Of a DNA stretch of 64,000 nt, positions 26,101 through 34,176 are shown piece after piece. The stretch's first letter is position 1, and each line of letters opens with the position of its first letter. Source of the stretch: an uncultured Paludibaculum sp. (GTDB taxonomy: Bacteria > Acidobacteriota > Terriglobia > Bryobacterales > Bryobacteraceae); NCBI RefSeq assembly GCF_963665245.1, contig NZ_OY762267.1, positions 2,046,001 through 2,110,000 on the forward strand. The letters run 5' to 3'. A program made the translations under genes and the position numbers. The notes beneath the pieces were generated by a model. The model was not told the origin of the DNA and did not search any database. It worked only from the letters and a program-made list of their open reading frames with translations.

Positions 26101-26295
26101 TCGGATGAGCCGCTCGTCGAAACGATGGGCGCAGCCCTGGCGGCGGATGGCTATCGATTCCGGCCGCTGGTGGACCTCATCGTTACCAGCCCGCAGTTTA
26201 CAAACAAGAGAAGTTCAGCTCCCGCGCAACCGGGCGTTCCGGAACGGAAGGGTGCCCAGACAGGCAGACGGAAAGGTAACCAGCAAGGCGGTTAA
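23143..26295 (+). CDS. DUF1592-family protein with cytochrome c-type motifs (PSCyt/PSD type)
   Basis: A 1050-aa secreted protein with signal peptide. The N-terminal haem motif CVTCH (about residue 48) in a planctomycete-type cytochrome domain is followed by LTAGQMPPPGTK (axial-Met region). Then come the DUF1587 segment (LARRLSNSEYNYTIRDLTGVDLRPA), DUF1595/DUF1592 (ARAYRRPLTGPERTDL; LASRLSYFLWSSMPDEELL) and DUF1588 (RTSPVKRGNWLVKRVLGEVIPPPPP; NPLCASCHARFDSFG with a second CxxCH), ending with DUF1585. A redox role on the cell surface or in the periplasm is likely. AGGAGG sits 3 bp before the first ATG and 12 bp before the second (23152); the choice is open. It is directly followed by the DUF1552 gene. 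Confidence 0.9.
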   Translation: MHGMAWAAGWLLLLGGSTAVWGQAAQKDNTDLDRRFAETVRPFVATYCVTCHGGKAPAAQLDLRAYSSVGDVVRDFPHWSGVQAKLTAGQMPPPGTKQPPAEARQSVIDWIGTLGTREARKNAGDPGVVLARRLSNSEYNYTIRDLTGVDLRPAREFPVDPANTAGFDNSGESLTMSPALLNKYLQAARETANHVVFTPDGLSFAPFPMLVETDREKYAIQRIVDFYQKQPTDYADYFEAAWRFRYRSALRSPGATLATIAAERNVSPKYLSMIWQLLEEAPAQARQEVGPIARLQAMWRALPPPSKGSSEPLTQLRKKCEEMRDFVQRIRKETAMQYVAPKVKGLPEASQPLLNWKLREFAAHRREFDPKSLRNDTDATPEPPVIPKYPGLHQESAYRWAALIQTLRLKDPDLVVPVAERARYEASFRRFASVFPDAFYIRERGRYFPDDSQDKGRLLSAGYHSVLGYFRDDTPLMELILDEPARKELDRLWREFEYEADFTARTWVQFFFNQSGEVLGKGAESSSERPVGRAITDVPVIQEMRDRYLAKAKADPANDPAAVDAIQDHFQRINETLRSVERVRKESEPLHLEGLAKFTARAYRRPLTGPERTDLMAFYHSLREKGELTHEEAIRDSIVRVLMSPKFLYRIDLAEAAGSATALRTSPRLTTASTTSTSVPVQPLSSYALASRLSYFLWSSMPDEELLTHAAAGDLRKPEVLIQQAHRMLKDDRARGLAVEFGGNWLAFRQFEDSNTVDRERFPAFTNDLREAMFQEPVRFLEDVIRNNHSVLDLLYGDYTFVNPILAKHYGMPDIPGAGDHWVRMDDARRYGRGGVLPMAVFLTINAPGLRTSPVKRGNWLVKRVLGEVIPPPPPVVPELPADESKLDLPLRQMLERHRENPLCASCHARFDSFGLVFEGYGPTGERRAKDLAGHAVDTRAEFPGGAEGTGFEGVKQFIREHRQNDFVSNLSRELLAYALGRSLLLSDEPLVETMGAALAADGYRFRPLVDLIVTSPQFTNKRSSAPAQPGVPERKGAQTGRRKGNQQGG

Positions 26296-26296
26296 C

Positions 26297-27625
26297 ATGC
26301 CCAATCAGAAGCCCGACTCTCCCAATCAGGTATCTCGCCGCGCCATCCTTCGCGGAGCTGGAGTCACCATGGCACTACCGTGGCTCCAATCCTTCTCGGC
26401 CCTGGCGGAGACCACCAATCCGGTGTTTCCGAAGCGGTTCGCCGTCCTGTTCATGGGCAACGGAGTCAATGAAGATCATTGGAGTTCCGATGGTTCGGGC
26501 GCCGGCATGACGCTGAGCAAGACGCTCTCGCCGCTTGAGCCGCTGAAGCACAAGATCAACGTGATCCACGGCCTCTTTCAGAAGCGTGCAACCGGTCACG
26601 GCATTCACCCTCCGCAGACGGGTAGCCTGCTTTCCGGCGCCGACATCCGCCGCGGAGCCATCATTCGCGCCGGCACCACCGTGGATCAGGTTGTCGCCAA
26701 CCGCATGGGTCGCGACTGCGCGCAGCCCAGCATCGTCTTGGCGTGCGAGCAGCCCATGACCGGTTATCACGAGACGAACTATTCGATGGCCTACAGCTCG
26801 CACATCTCGTGGCAGTCGCCGGACTCGCCGGTCCCGAACGAGGTCTATCCGTCGCTGGCCTGGGATAACCTGTTCGAGAACCGCGGCAACCTCCGGAATA
26901 TGAGCGTCCTCGATCGAGTGAAGGACGACGCGGCAGCGCTCGGTCGTCAAATCAGTTCCGACGACAAGACCAAGCTGGACGAATATCTCACCAGCGTGCG
27001 GGAAGTCGAAAAGCGCATCGACCGTCTGCGCGGGGCCAAAGACAAGGCGGAAGAGACCGCGAAGCAGCACAACCGGCCCGTCTTCTCCATGGATCGTCCG
27101 GCGAACGGTTTACCGGAGGATCTTCGCGATCACGCGCGCCTGATGTGCGACATCATCGCCATCGCGTTCCAGACCGACAAGACGCGCGTGGCCTCGCTGT
27201 TGCTGGCCAGAGACCTCTCCGCGATGTACTACCCGTTCCTGGAAGTTCGCGAAGGCCACCATGCCGCGTCGCACCACAACCTGTCAGACGGCTACGAGCG
27301 GATCGCGCGCTTTCACCTCAGCCAACTCGCTTACCTGGCCACCAAGCTCGACAGCATGCCGGAGGGCAATGGAACGGTGCTGGACAACTCCTGCCTGATG
27401 TGGCTCTCGAACATGTGGATCGGCCGCAAGCACGACAACACGCGGCTGCCTCTGGTGTTGGCCGGAGGCCTCGGCGGGACACTCAAAACCGGCCGTACGC
27501 TCAGCTATCTCGAAGACGGTGACGACAACCGCAAGCTCTGCAGCCTGTTCCTCTCCATCATGGATCGCATGGATGTGAAGCTGGATCAGTTCGGCGACGC
27601 CGAGACACGCCTGCAGCGGCTATGA
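26297..27625 (+). CDS. DUF1552-family Tat-exported protein
   Basis: A 442-aa protein starting one base after the DUF1592 stop. Tat leader SRRAILRGAGVTMALPWLQSFSALA. Family signatures: KRFAVLFMGNGVNEDHW, HGLFQKRATGHGIHPPQTGSLLSGA, TTVDQVVANRMG, ISWQSPDSPVPNE, HHAASHHNLSDG and LDNSCLMWLSNMWIG. DUF1552 proteins almost always accompany DUF1592/1585 cytochrome proteins, so the two probably form one secreted redox or hydrolytic unit. A longer frame upstream (from 26075) lies inside the DUF1592 gene and is not used. Confidence 0.92.
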   Translation: MPNQKPDSPNQVSRRAILRGAGVTMALPWLQSFSALAETTNPVFPKRFAVLFMGNGVNEDHWSSDGSGAGMTLSKTLSPLEPLKHKINVIHGLFQKRATGHGIHPPQTGSLLSGADIRRGAIIRAGTTVDQVVANRMGRDCAQPSIVLACEQPMTGYHETNYSMAYSSHISWQSPDSPVPNEVYPSLAWDNLFENRGNLRNMSVLDRVKDDAAALGRQISSDDKTKLDEYLTSVREVEKRIDRLRGAKDKAEETAKQHNRPVFSMDRPANGLPEDLRDHARLMCDIIAIAFQTDKTRVASLLLARDLSAMYYPFLEVREGHHAASHHNLSDGYERIARFHLSQLAYLATKLDSMPEGNGTVLDNSCLMWLSNMWIGRKHDNTRLPLVLAGGLGGTLKTGRTLSYLEDGDDNRKLCSLFLSIMDRMDVKLDQFGDAETRLQRL

Positions 27626-27664
27626 GTGGTCCGCCGCCGCGTTACGAACCACGGCCGTGAGGGC

Positions 27665-28636
27665 GTGGTCCTCGCCGCGTAGCGAACCGCGCACGTCAGT
27701 AAGCGGGCACCGGCTCGTGGCGCGTCCTCAACGGCGTCCCGCATGGCCCTCCGCACCGCCAGTCGGCGGGAAGATCCAATCGGACCGAGCCGTGACCGTC
27801 AGGGAGCGGAAGCCGGTCGTGCCCCGGCACCTCCAACACAGTGGTCCTCCGCCGCGCTGCGAACCGCGCACGTCAGTAAGCGGGCACCGGCTCGTCGCGC
27901 GTCCTCAACGGCGTCCCGCATGGCCCTCCGCACCGCCAGTCGGCGGGAAGACCCAATCGGACCGAGCCGTGACCGTCAGGGAGCGGAAGCCGGTCGTGCC
28001 CCGGCACCTCCAACACAGTGGTCCTCCGCCGCGCTGCGAACCGCGCACGGCAGTAAGCGGGCACCGGCTCGTGGCGCGTCCTCAACGGCGTCCCGCATGG
28101 CCCTCCGCGCCGCCAGTCGGCGGGAAGACCCAATCGGACCGAGCCGTGACCGTCAGGGAGCGGAAGCCGGTCGTGCCCCGGCGCCTCCAACACAGTGGTC
28201 CTCCGCCGCGCTGCGAACCGCGCACGTCAGTAAGCGGGCACCGGCTCGTCGCGCGTCCTCAACGGCGTCCCGCATGGCCCTCCGCACCGCCAGTCGGCGG
28301 GAAGACCCAATCGGACCGAGCCGTGACCGTCAGGGAGTCAACCATGGCCCTGCGGGCCGCCAAAGCGGAGGAAGCCGCACCCCTTGTCCCAGTCTCCGAA
28401 CGTGAGTGAGGGGCTACTCGCGCGTCTTCAACGGAGCGGAAGCCGGTCGTGCCCCGGCACCTCCAACACAGTGGTCCTCCGCCGCGTAGCGAACCGCGCA
28501 CGTCAGTAAGCGGGCACCGGTTCCGGGAGCGTCTTCAACGGAGTCCCGCATGGCCCTCCGCACCGCCAGTCGGCGGGAAGACCCAATCGGACCGAGCCGT
28601 GACCGTCAGGGAGCGGAAGCCGGTCGTGCCCCGCCG
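27665..28636. repeat. 177-bp tandem repeat array, about five units
   Basis: Units begin at 27665, 27841, 28018, 28195 and 28471. The first is 176 bp, the next two 177 bp. The fourth diverges after about 144 bp, about 130 bp of unrelated or rearranged sequence follows, and the fifth is more divergent. A partial copy precedes at 27626. Each unit contains GTGGTCCTCCGCCGCG, AGTAAGCGGGCACCGG, CCGAGCCGTGACCGTCAGGG and GCGGAAGCCGGTCGTGCC. Because 177 is a multiple of three, frames stay open and give false 59-residue-period proteins on both strands. I see no protein in it. It fills the gap between the DUF1552 gene and the promoter at 28765. Confidence 0.9.
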
Positions 28637-28764
28637 CCTTAACGGGGCGGGATGTGCTGGCCCGCACGGTCCCGCCGCCTGATGCCGCCCCACACAGAAG
28701 CCATTTCAGATCAGTCGCTTACAAGACAGCACCACAAGCTATCCGGCATCACCGGAGCCATTCG

Positions 28765-28793
28765 TTGATCATCGGACACTTCAGTGCTATTAT
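28765..28793 (+). promoter_or_regulatory. sigma-70-type promoter for the 258-aa gene
   Basis: TTGATC, 17-bp spacer, TATTAT. The start site is expected at about 28800, inside the palindrome TGTGGAA-CA-TTTCACA (28799-28814), which could be an operator. Confidence 0.6.
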
Positions 28794-28798
28794 TTCCA

Positions 28799-28814
28799 TG
28801 TGGAACATTTCACA
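28799..28814 (+). promoter_or_regulatory. palindrome at the predicted start site (possible operator)
   Basis: TGTGGAA-CA-TTTCACA: two 7-bp arms with one mismatch and a 2-bp centre, sitting at +1 of the promoter above and 11 bp before the ATG at 28826. Confidence 0.4.
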
Positions 28815-28825
28815 CTGGAGAAGCA

Positions 28826-29602
28826 ATGAAAGAGTTCCTCGAAATCCCGATCATCTCGGCTACCATGCTCGACTCGGCGTTCAGCGCCGGGATTCCGGCA
28901 ATCCGCAAGCATCGGCAAGCCATTCGCGAGAATCTGGATCCGGGCATTCGGTTTTCCATTGGCCGGGGCGGCACTGTTCAGCTCAGCAGCGTTCCCGCAC
29001 TGGATTGCCTCGCCACGGCGGGCCGTTGGCGGACAGGCGACGCCGACCACCTGGCCAGCGCCTATAGAAGTGCGGGGCTGACCAAGTTGGTGCGGTCGGA
29101 AAAGTACGGCAAGGCCTTGAACATGACACGCGAGGCGGTGCAGGTGCAGGCCCGGCGCGCGGGCGCGTCATTCACCCAGTCGAATTCCGTCGAACTGATC
29201 ACCCAATGCGTGGTGGGATTGGCGATGACGGAACCGGCGGTTCGCAGCGTAGCCAAGGCGATGGGTGTCATCATGCGGAAAGTCGACGCGCAACTGGAGC
29301 AGATGAAACGTCTGCCTGGACGCATTGTGCGGAGCGATGGACCGGAAACGCTGGTTGTCGTGGATACCGGCGAGCGGGAAGAACTCAGGAGCTTCCAGAG
29401 TGGATATCTCAAGTCACTCGGACTCCATGCGCCGGGCGCTCCCTTCGTGCTGCACGAACTCTCCTGGTCGCCCGACACCAAGATGTCTGTCTTCTTTCCA
29501 GCTCTCGACCTGAACCAGGCTGACGAGATGACATCAGAGCTCGAGGAGCAGTTGAAGGCGGCAGAGGAACCACTGCCGGAGCCCTCCGCCGCCTTGGCGT
29601 AA
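28826..29602 (+). CDS. unknown 258-aa cytoplasmic protein
   Basis: GGAG 5 bp before ATG 28826. Sequence: MKEFLEIPIISATMLDSAFSAG, a central segment SEKYGKALNMTREAVQVQARRAG, EPAVRSVAKAMGVIMRKVDAQLEQMKR, a small beta region GRIVRSDGPETLVVVDTGER, and an acidic, Pro-rich tail (DEMTSELEEQLKAAEEPLPEPSAALA). No signal peptide or membrane helix. The middle has helical stretches that could bind nucleic acid, but no textbook helix-turn-helix. I do not recognise the family. It has its own good promoter with a palindrome, and runs convergently toward a metallo-beta-lactamase-fold gene. Confidence 0.65.
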   Translation: MKEFLEIPIISATMLDSAFSAGIPAIRKHRQAIRENLDPGIRFSIGRGGTVQLSSVPALDCLATAGRWRTGDADHLASAYRSAGLTKLVRSEKYGKALNMTREAVQVQARRAGASFTQSNSVELITQCVVGLAMTEPAVRSVAKAMGVIMRKVDAQLEQMKRLPGRIVRSDGPETLVVVDTGEREELRSFQSGYLKSLGLHAPGAPFVLHELSWSPDTKMSVFFPALDLNQADEMTSELEEQLKAAEEPLPEPSAALA

Positions 29603-29632
29603 GGCCTGGACAATGGTCAGCACAGCGCGGGT

Positions 29633-30712
29633 TCAAGCACCGCCGCAGTAGCCAAAACGGCGGCGGCGCTCCCCGGGCTGGGACGATTGCTCCAGTTCGG
29701 CCGGGGCGGAACGGGGCACTCGAACTACGACGTCGCCAAAACAACTGCCTGGCTGCACCAGGGCCCGGTTCGCGCCTCTCGCCCGTCGCCCAAAATCCTT
29801 TGCACAGCACTGGGCATAGGAAGTGCAGAACAGACGGCTACCGTCCTCGATCCACGACCCGATCCGCTGCAGCACCTCGCCGGCGGGATGGTTGAGCGAG
29901 TCGGTCGGGGCAGACACCACGACAATGCCGCGAATCTCCTCCTCCAGCCAGTCCGGAAGATTCTGGCGCGAACCATGATGCGGAACCAGAAACATCTGGT
30001 TCTTCATTGCAAGTTCCGCGAAGCTGCTCGCCGTCTCCCGGGCAAACTCGAGAGTAGCCGGAGTGGCGTCACCAGGCAGCAGGGCCCGGCCCAGGCCGGT
30101 CGGACTGATCTGGTCGACAAACCGGAAGAGCACCACAAGGCTGGTCTCGTTGCCGGGCACGACGGATCGGCCCAGAGCACGCATCTCGGCAATCGCGGTC
30201 TCCGTCATGGACGGGCTCAGTACACGGACTTCCCAACTTCTGTCCTCAGCCCAAGCCAGGTACGGCGGCCTCCATTCGCCGGCCGGCGCCTGGAACGTAT
30301 CGACAGCGACAGGCGACATCGGAATGCCACACTCCAGGGCCGCCACTCGAGCCTTGGTCAGGTCGGCTGACTCCTTGTTCAACGTGGAAGCGGGATAGAC
30401 GAAGCGCTGCACCCGGATGCCGCGCCGATGGCAGGCCCGAATCAGCTTGGCCAGGCCCAGTGTGTGGTCGGCGTGCGCATGAGAGGCAGCCACAAATCGA
30501 AATCCGCCCTCCGACGCAATCGCAAGCGCCCGTTCCAGGGGCTCAGTCCGTTGCGTGCCCCAATCCAGGATTCCGCAGGTTCCATCCGGAAACTGGAGCA
30601 GGCAGGCGTTGCCGAGCCCTTCCTCCACGCGAAACACGTGGACGAGCAGCGCCGGCTCTTGGTCCGCAATCGTCGCGGCGGGCGCGCTCTCGATACCGGT
30701 AACCCCACTCAT
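29633..30712 (-). CDS. metallo-beta-lactamase-fold hydrolase (ComEC/Rec2-like)
   Basis: A 359-aa cytoplasmic protein. VFRVEEGLGNACLLQFPDGTCGILDWG starts the fold. The metal-binding motif is SHAHADHTLG, the HxHxDH pattern; later GDATPATL supplies an Asp, and VPHHGSRQN supplies the HHGS found in ComEC-type lactamase domains. WNxxHP-like SLNHPAGEVLQRI follows. No membrane part, unlike true ComEC. It probably hydrolyses a phosphoester or nucleic acid end. The gene stops 31 bp from the stop of the 258-aa unknown, and similar proteins occur as effectors next to small partners in defence loci, but that link is only suggestive here. Confidence 0.75.
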   Translation of the reverse strand: MSGVTGIESAPAATIADQEPALLVHVFRVEEGLGNACLLQFPDGTCGILDWGTQRTEPLERALAIASEGGFRFVAASHAHADHTLGLAKLIRACHRRGIRVQRFVYPASTLNKESADLTKARVAALECGIPMSPVAVDTFQAPAGEWRPPYLAWAEDRSWEVRVLSPSMTETAIAEMRALGRSVVPGNETSLVVLFRFVDQISPTGLGRALLPGDATPATLEFARETASSFAELAMKNQMFLVPHHGSRQNLPDWLEEEIRGIVVVSAPTDSLNHPAGEVLQRIGSWIEDGSRLFCTSYAQCCAKDFGRRARGANRALVQPGSCFGDVVVRVPRSAPAELEQSSQPGERRRRFGYCGGA

Positions 30713-30909
30713 TGATCAAGAACAATCCAGGCCTCCATCTTACGTCAGGCACGGCAGAAAATGCGCGTCTCTTCCTGCGCCAGTTCACGACATTACCAAT
30801 TTGGAATCAACCACTTGGCGAGATACGCTACCAGCCCCTCGCGAAAAATGGAATTGAGGGTGGCCCCAGCCGCCCTCGCGATGCTCGCCCCACAGGGAAA
30901 GGAACCCAC

Positions 30910-31737
30910 ATGGCCACCGCCGCTCAAGTCACCGCCAACCGCGCCAACGCGCAACACTCCACCGGCCCCCGCTCCGAACAGGGCGAAGCCCGCTCGGCCC
31001 AGAACAACCTCCGCTACGGATTCCGCTCGCAATCCGTCCTGCTCCCCGGCGACGACCCCGCCGAATACGAGGAACTCCTCGACGAACTGACCACCCACTT
31101 CGACGTCCAGGACCTCTCCGACCAACGCTACGTCCGGGAGATGGCCGATGCGGAATGGCGCCTCCGCCGGGTCCGGGCTCACCAGGAGGTCCTCCTCACC
31201 GCGAAGATCAACGAACTTGCCACCGCCCAGCCCACCCTCAGCCCTATCCATATCCAGGCCCTCGCCTTCGAATCGCTCCACCGCGAAACCACGTTCACCC
31301 AATTTCTGACATACGAAGCCAAATTCGAGCGCCAGTACGAACGCGCCTACAAAGGCTGGATGCAAACCCAGGAAAAGCTCAGCCGCCACCGAGCTCGCGA
31401 GATCCGCTCACAATTCGAGGCTTCGCTGGTGATACCAAAACGGACGGACGAACCCAATTCTCCCCGGGAAGCCACAGCCACGGCGCCGCGGGAGCCCAGA
31501 ATCGAAGCCAAACCCCAGTCGCCTCGGCCCCAGCCACAACCCACGGCCATTCCTCGAAGCGCTCCTTGCCCATGTGGATCCGGCGAGAAATACAAGCGCT
31601 GCTGCGGCCGCAACGCCCCAGCCGTCCTCGCCCAGGCAGCCGGAGCTTCATCCATGCAGGACCGTCCACGACCGTTGCTGGAACGCGCGCCGTCGCCGCT
31701 AATCCCAGTCTCTTCAACACATGCGCCGATCTTTTGA
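30910..31737 (+). CDS. SEC-C zinc-binding motif protein (acidobacterial family)
   Basis: A 275-aa protein. ATG 30910 is set by AAAGGAA upstream and the family start MATAAQVTANRANAQHSTGPRSEQGEARSAQNNLRYGFRSQ; the longer frame from 30712 is not used. The middle is helical (REMADAEWRLRRVRAHQEVLLTAKINELA). A Pro/Arg-rich linker leads to the SEC-C metal-binding motif SAPCPCGSGEKYKRCCG, then a low-complexity tail. SEC-C motifs bind zinc and serve protein interactions. The N-terminal segment recurs in many Acidobacteria as a multicopy family of unknown role. It is unrelated to SecA itself. Confidence 0.8.
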   Translation: MATAAQVTANRANAQHSTGPRSEQGEARSAQNNLRYGFRSQSVLLPGDDPAEYEELLDELTTHFDVQDLSDQRYVREMADAEWRLRRVRAHQEVLLTAKINELATAQPTLSPIHIQALAFESLHRETTFTQFLTYEAKFERQYERAYKGWMQTQEKLSRHRAREIRSQFEASLVIPKRTDEPNSPREATATAPREPRIEAKPQSPRPQPQPTAIPRSAPCPCGSGEKYKRCCGRNAPAVLAQAAGASSMQDRPRPLLERAPSPLIPVSSTHAPIF

Positions 31738-31858
31738 TCTAGGGCAAAGTTTGATTCGTGACTCGTCTGGTTACAAGTGTATACTCCAGCACATACGGGG
31801 GATCTGGACTCCCGGTTCTGTTGTCTGGGGAACGCTTATCCAACGGGGATCAATCACC

Positions 31859-32773
31859 ATGAAGAATCTATGCGCTCGAGTTCTGCCCATTCTGGCAGTT
31901 GCGTCTGCGGCCGTAGCCATGGGCCAGCCGCCTGTGGAGAAAGGAGAACCACCGGCCATCCTGCACGGGAGGAACCCTCACGATGGAGAAGCTCCTACCG
32001 CTGGTGGCACGAACTCGCTGAGCCCAATAACCAATCACGGTGGGCCTGTGATGTCAGGCACAATCACCGCCTACGTGATCTGGTACGGCAACTGGAATCA
32101 GGGGAACGGGACCGACACGCCAGCCGGCCAGCAGATAGTGCGGGATTTCCTAAGCAACGTCGGAAACTCCCCGTATTTCAGCATCAACACTACCTATCCG
32201 GGTGTAAGCGGTCTTGTCCTTCGCGGTGCCGAGTATACGGATACCGGCTCTCAAGGTACGCGCCTCACTGATTCGAAGGTGAAGGCCGTGGTGAGCAACG
32301 CAATCACCAAGGGACTCTTGCCCAACGACACGAATGGCGTCTACTTTGTCTTGACGTCGTCCAATGTCTCGGAGAGTTCGGGGTTCTGCTCCCGCTACTG
32401 CGGCTGGCACACTTACGGCACCATCAGTTCATCGAACATCAAATACTCATTTGTCGGCAACGCCAGCCGCTGCCTGAACGGATGTGCCGCGCAGACGATC
32501 AGCCCGAACGGCAACGCGGGCGTGGACGGGATGATCTCCGTTATCGCCCACGAACTCGAGGAGGCCGCCACCGACCCCAACCTCAACGCCTGGTACGATT
32601 CCAGCGGAGCGGAGAACGCGGACAAGTGCGCCTGGACCTTCGGCTCCACCCTCACGCTGCTCCCCAGTGGTGCTTACTACAACATGACGCTGGGCAGCCG
32701 GAACTACCTCATCCAACGCAACCTGGATGCCACAAACAGCAAATGCTATGTGAGCCTGCACGGCCCACAATAG
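31859..32773 (+). CDS. EXORDIUM / phosphate-induced protein 1 (PHI-1)-like secreted protein
   Basis: A 304-aa protein with signal peptide (MKNLCARVLPILAVASAAVAMG). It matches the plant EXORDIUM pattern: NHGGPVMSGTITAYVIWYGNWNQ, GVYFVLTSSNVSESSGFCSRYCGWH, YSFVGNASRCLNGCAAQ, NGNAGVDGMISVIAHELEEAATDPNLNAWYD and a C-terminal YLIQRN. Four Cys in the CSRYC and CLNGC segments recall the disulphide pairs of the plant family. Plant members are apoplastic and promote growth; the bacterial role is unknown, and HELEE hints at a metal site. A candidate promoter (GTGACT-16-TATACT) ends at 31785. Confidence 0.82.
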   Translation: MKNLCARVLPILAVASAAVAMGQPPVEKGEPPAILHGRNPHDGEAPTAGGTNSLSPITNHGGPVMSGTITAYVIWYGNWNQGNGTDTPAGQQIVRDFLSNVGNSPYFSINTTYPGVSGLVLRGAEYTDTGSQGTRLTDSKVKAVVSNAITKGLLPNDTNGVYFVLTSSNVSESSGFCSRYCGWHTYGTISSSNIKYSFVGNASRCLNGCAAQTISPNGNAGVDGMISVIAHELEEAATDPNLNAWYDSSGAENADKCAWTFGSTLTLLPSGAYYNMTLGSRNYLIQRNLDATNSKCYVSLHGPQ

Positions 32774-32964
32774 AGACCAGTTACCGGCTGGGGGCGCTCC
32801 ATCGAGTGCCCCGGCCATTGATCACTTGCACCTGGCGGACACACCCAGCGAAACATCGGTGGCGATCCGCCGGCAACACGCACTCGGTCTTTCCGTCGAG
32901 AATTGCACCGCGACAACGCAACCATCTGCCGCCTGGCGGGCGCCCTTTCGGCTACGCTGAAATC

Positions 32965-34008
32965 GTGCTCCCGTCTCGGATCTTTCTGCTGCTTGCTGTG
33001 TACCTATTGTTGGCTGGATTCGCGTTTCCGGCCGAGCCATCGAACAAGGCTCTGATCGCAATCGGCATGGACGCGGATCGGGACGGCCTGGACGACCAAC
33101 TGGAGCAGGCTCTGCTTGAGAGGTTTGTCCCGGCACTGCAACTCAGTACGCGTGAATGCGACGGCCAGCCATCCGAGTTCCGCCCGGGCCTTCCTCACCC
33201 TCAGGTCCTGGCGCGCAACGGCACTTTGTATGGGCAGGTCTTCCCGCGCACCTCGCCAGCCGAGCCAGGACGTCTGATCGAGATCCACTACTACCATCTC
33301 TGGAGCCGCGATTGCGGCCGGGCCGGACATTCGCTAGATGCTGAACATGTGTCCGTCCTCATCAAGGCCGGGAACCACGATCCCGAACCGGAGGACTGGA
33401 AAGCGCTGTACTGGTATGCGGCCGCCCACGAAGACACCGTCTGCGATTTCAGCAGCGCCGCGAAGGCGCGGGATTTGGGCGCGGAGGAGCATGGTCCGCC
33501 CATCTGGATATCGAGAGGAAAACATGCCTCGTTCCTCAACCACGGATCCTGCACCTGGGGTTGCGGCGGCGACGTCTGCGAAGGAACACGCACATTGCGG
33601 CCTGCGCGCATCATCAATGTCGGGGAACCGGGTGCGCTGGCGAATGGAACCGAATGGATCCTCTCCAATCGCTGGCCCATGGCCGCCAAGCTGGGCATCG
33701 ACTTCACCGACGACCTCATCGCCTCTCTCGGCCGCCGCAAGGAGCAGGGCGTGATGACGCTCCACGTGCCCCTGCGCACTCCGCAGGCTGTACTGCTGGC
33801 CGGCGATTCCACCATGGATGCCCTGGCCGTCAGCAGCGGTAAAACCGGAGGCGCCCTGGCCTCGGCGGGCACCAGCACCGACGCCGCTCTGGCGAACAGC
33901 GCGGGGAAAACCGGCAGCGCCGTCGCCAGGAGCGCCAAGGGCACCGGTCACGCGTTGCGCGCCACCTTCCGCGAGACCGGGCGCTTTCTCGGAATCAAAC
34001 GCAAGTAA
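32965..34008 (+). CDS. secreted Vps62-like protein with Asp-rich calcium-type loop
   Basis: I use GTG 32965, which gives a 347-aa protein with signal peptide LPSRIFLLLAVYLLLAGFAFPAE; earlier in-frame codons read through an intergenic stretch. DADRDGLDDQLEQAL is an EF-hand/dockerin-like loop. The body reads FVPALQLS..., EIHYYHLWSRDCGRAGHSLDAEHVSVLI, WYAAAHEDTVCDFS, WISRGKHASFL and CTWGCGGDVC, in the manner of Vps62-like bacterial proteins. The last 75 residues are Ala/Gly/Ser-rich with imperfect repeats (GKTGGALASAG, GKTGSAVARSA). Role unknown; an extracellular protein is likely. The start lacks a clear ribosome-binding site. Confidence 0.65.
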   Translation: MLPSRIFLLLAVYLLLAGFAFPAEPSNKALIAIGMDADRDGLDDQLEQALLERFVPALQLSTRECDGQPSEFRPGLPHPQVLARNGTLYGQVFPRTSPAEPGRLIEIHYYHLWSRDCGRAGHSLDAEHVSVLIKAGNHDPEPEDWKALYWYAAAHEDTVCDFSSAAKARDLGAEEHGPPIWISRGKHASFLNHGSCTWGCGGDVCEGTRTLRPARIINVGEPGALANGTEWILSNRWPMAAKLGIDFTDDLIASLGRRKEQGVMTLHVPLRTPQAVLLAGDSTMDALAVSSGKTGGALASAGTSTDAALANSAGKTGSAVARSAKGTGHALRATFRETGRFLGIKRK

Positions 34009-34176
34009 GCCGGCGAACGGCCGCACCCCTCACGGCGGGAACACGCCTGTAACCGTCGGTAAACAATCCAACTAAATCGGCTCTGAATTCAAACCTTCAT
34101 GGTAGATTCTCAGAGTTGAAACTCTAGCAGGGCATGATCAGATAGAAATTCTTCGTTTACGGGAGTATTGGGGTCT

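Noticed and set aside
27657..28409. 250-aa and 220-aa repeat proteins on the plus strand and a 106-aa one on the minus strand
   Set aside because: They follow the 177-bp tandem repeat, are open in several frames at once and have no ribosome-binding site; the repeat length being a multiple of three explains them.
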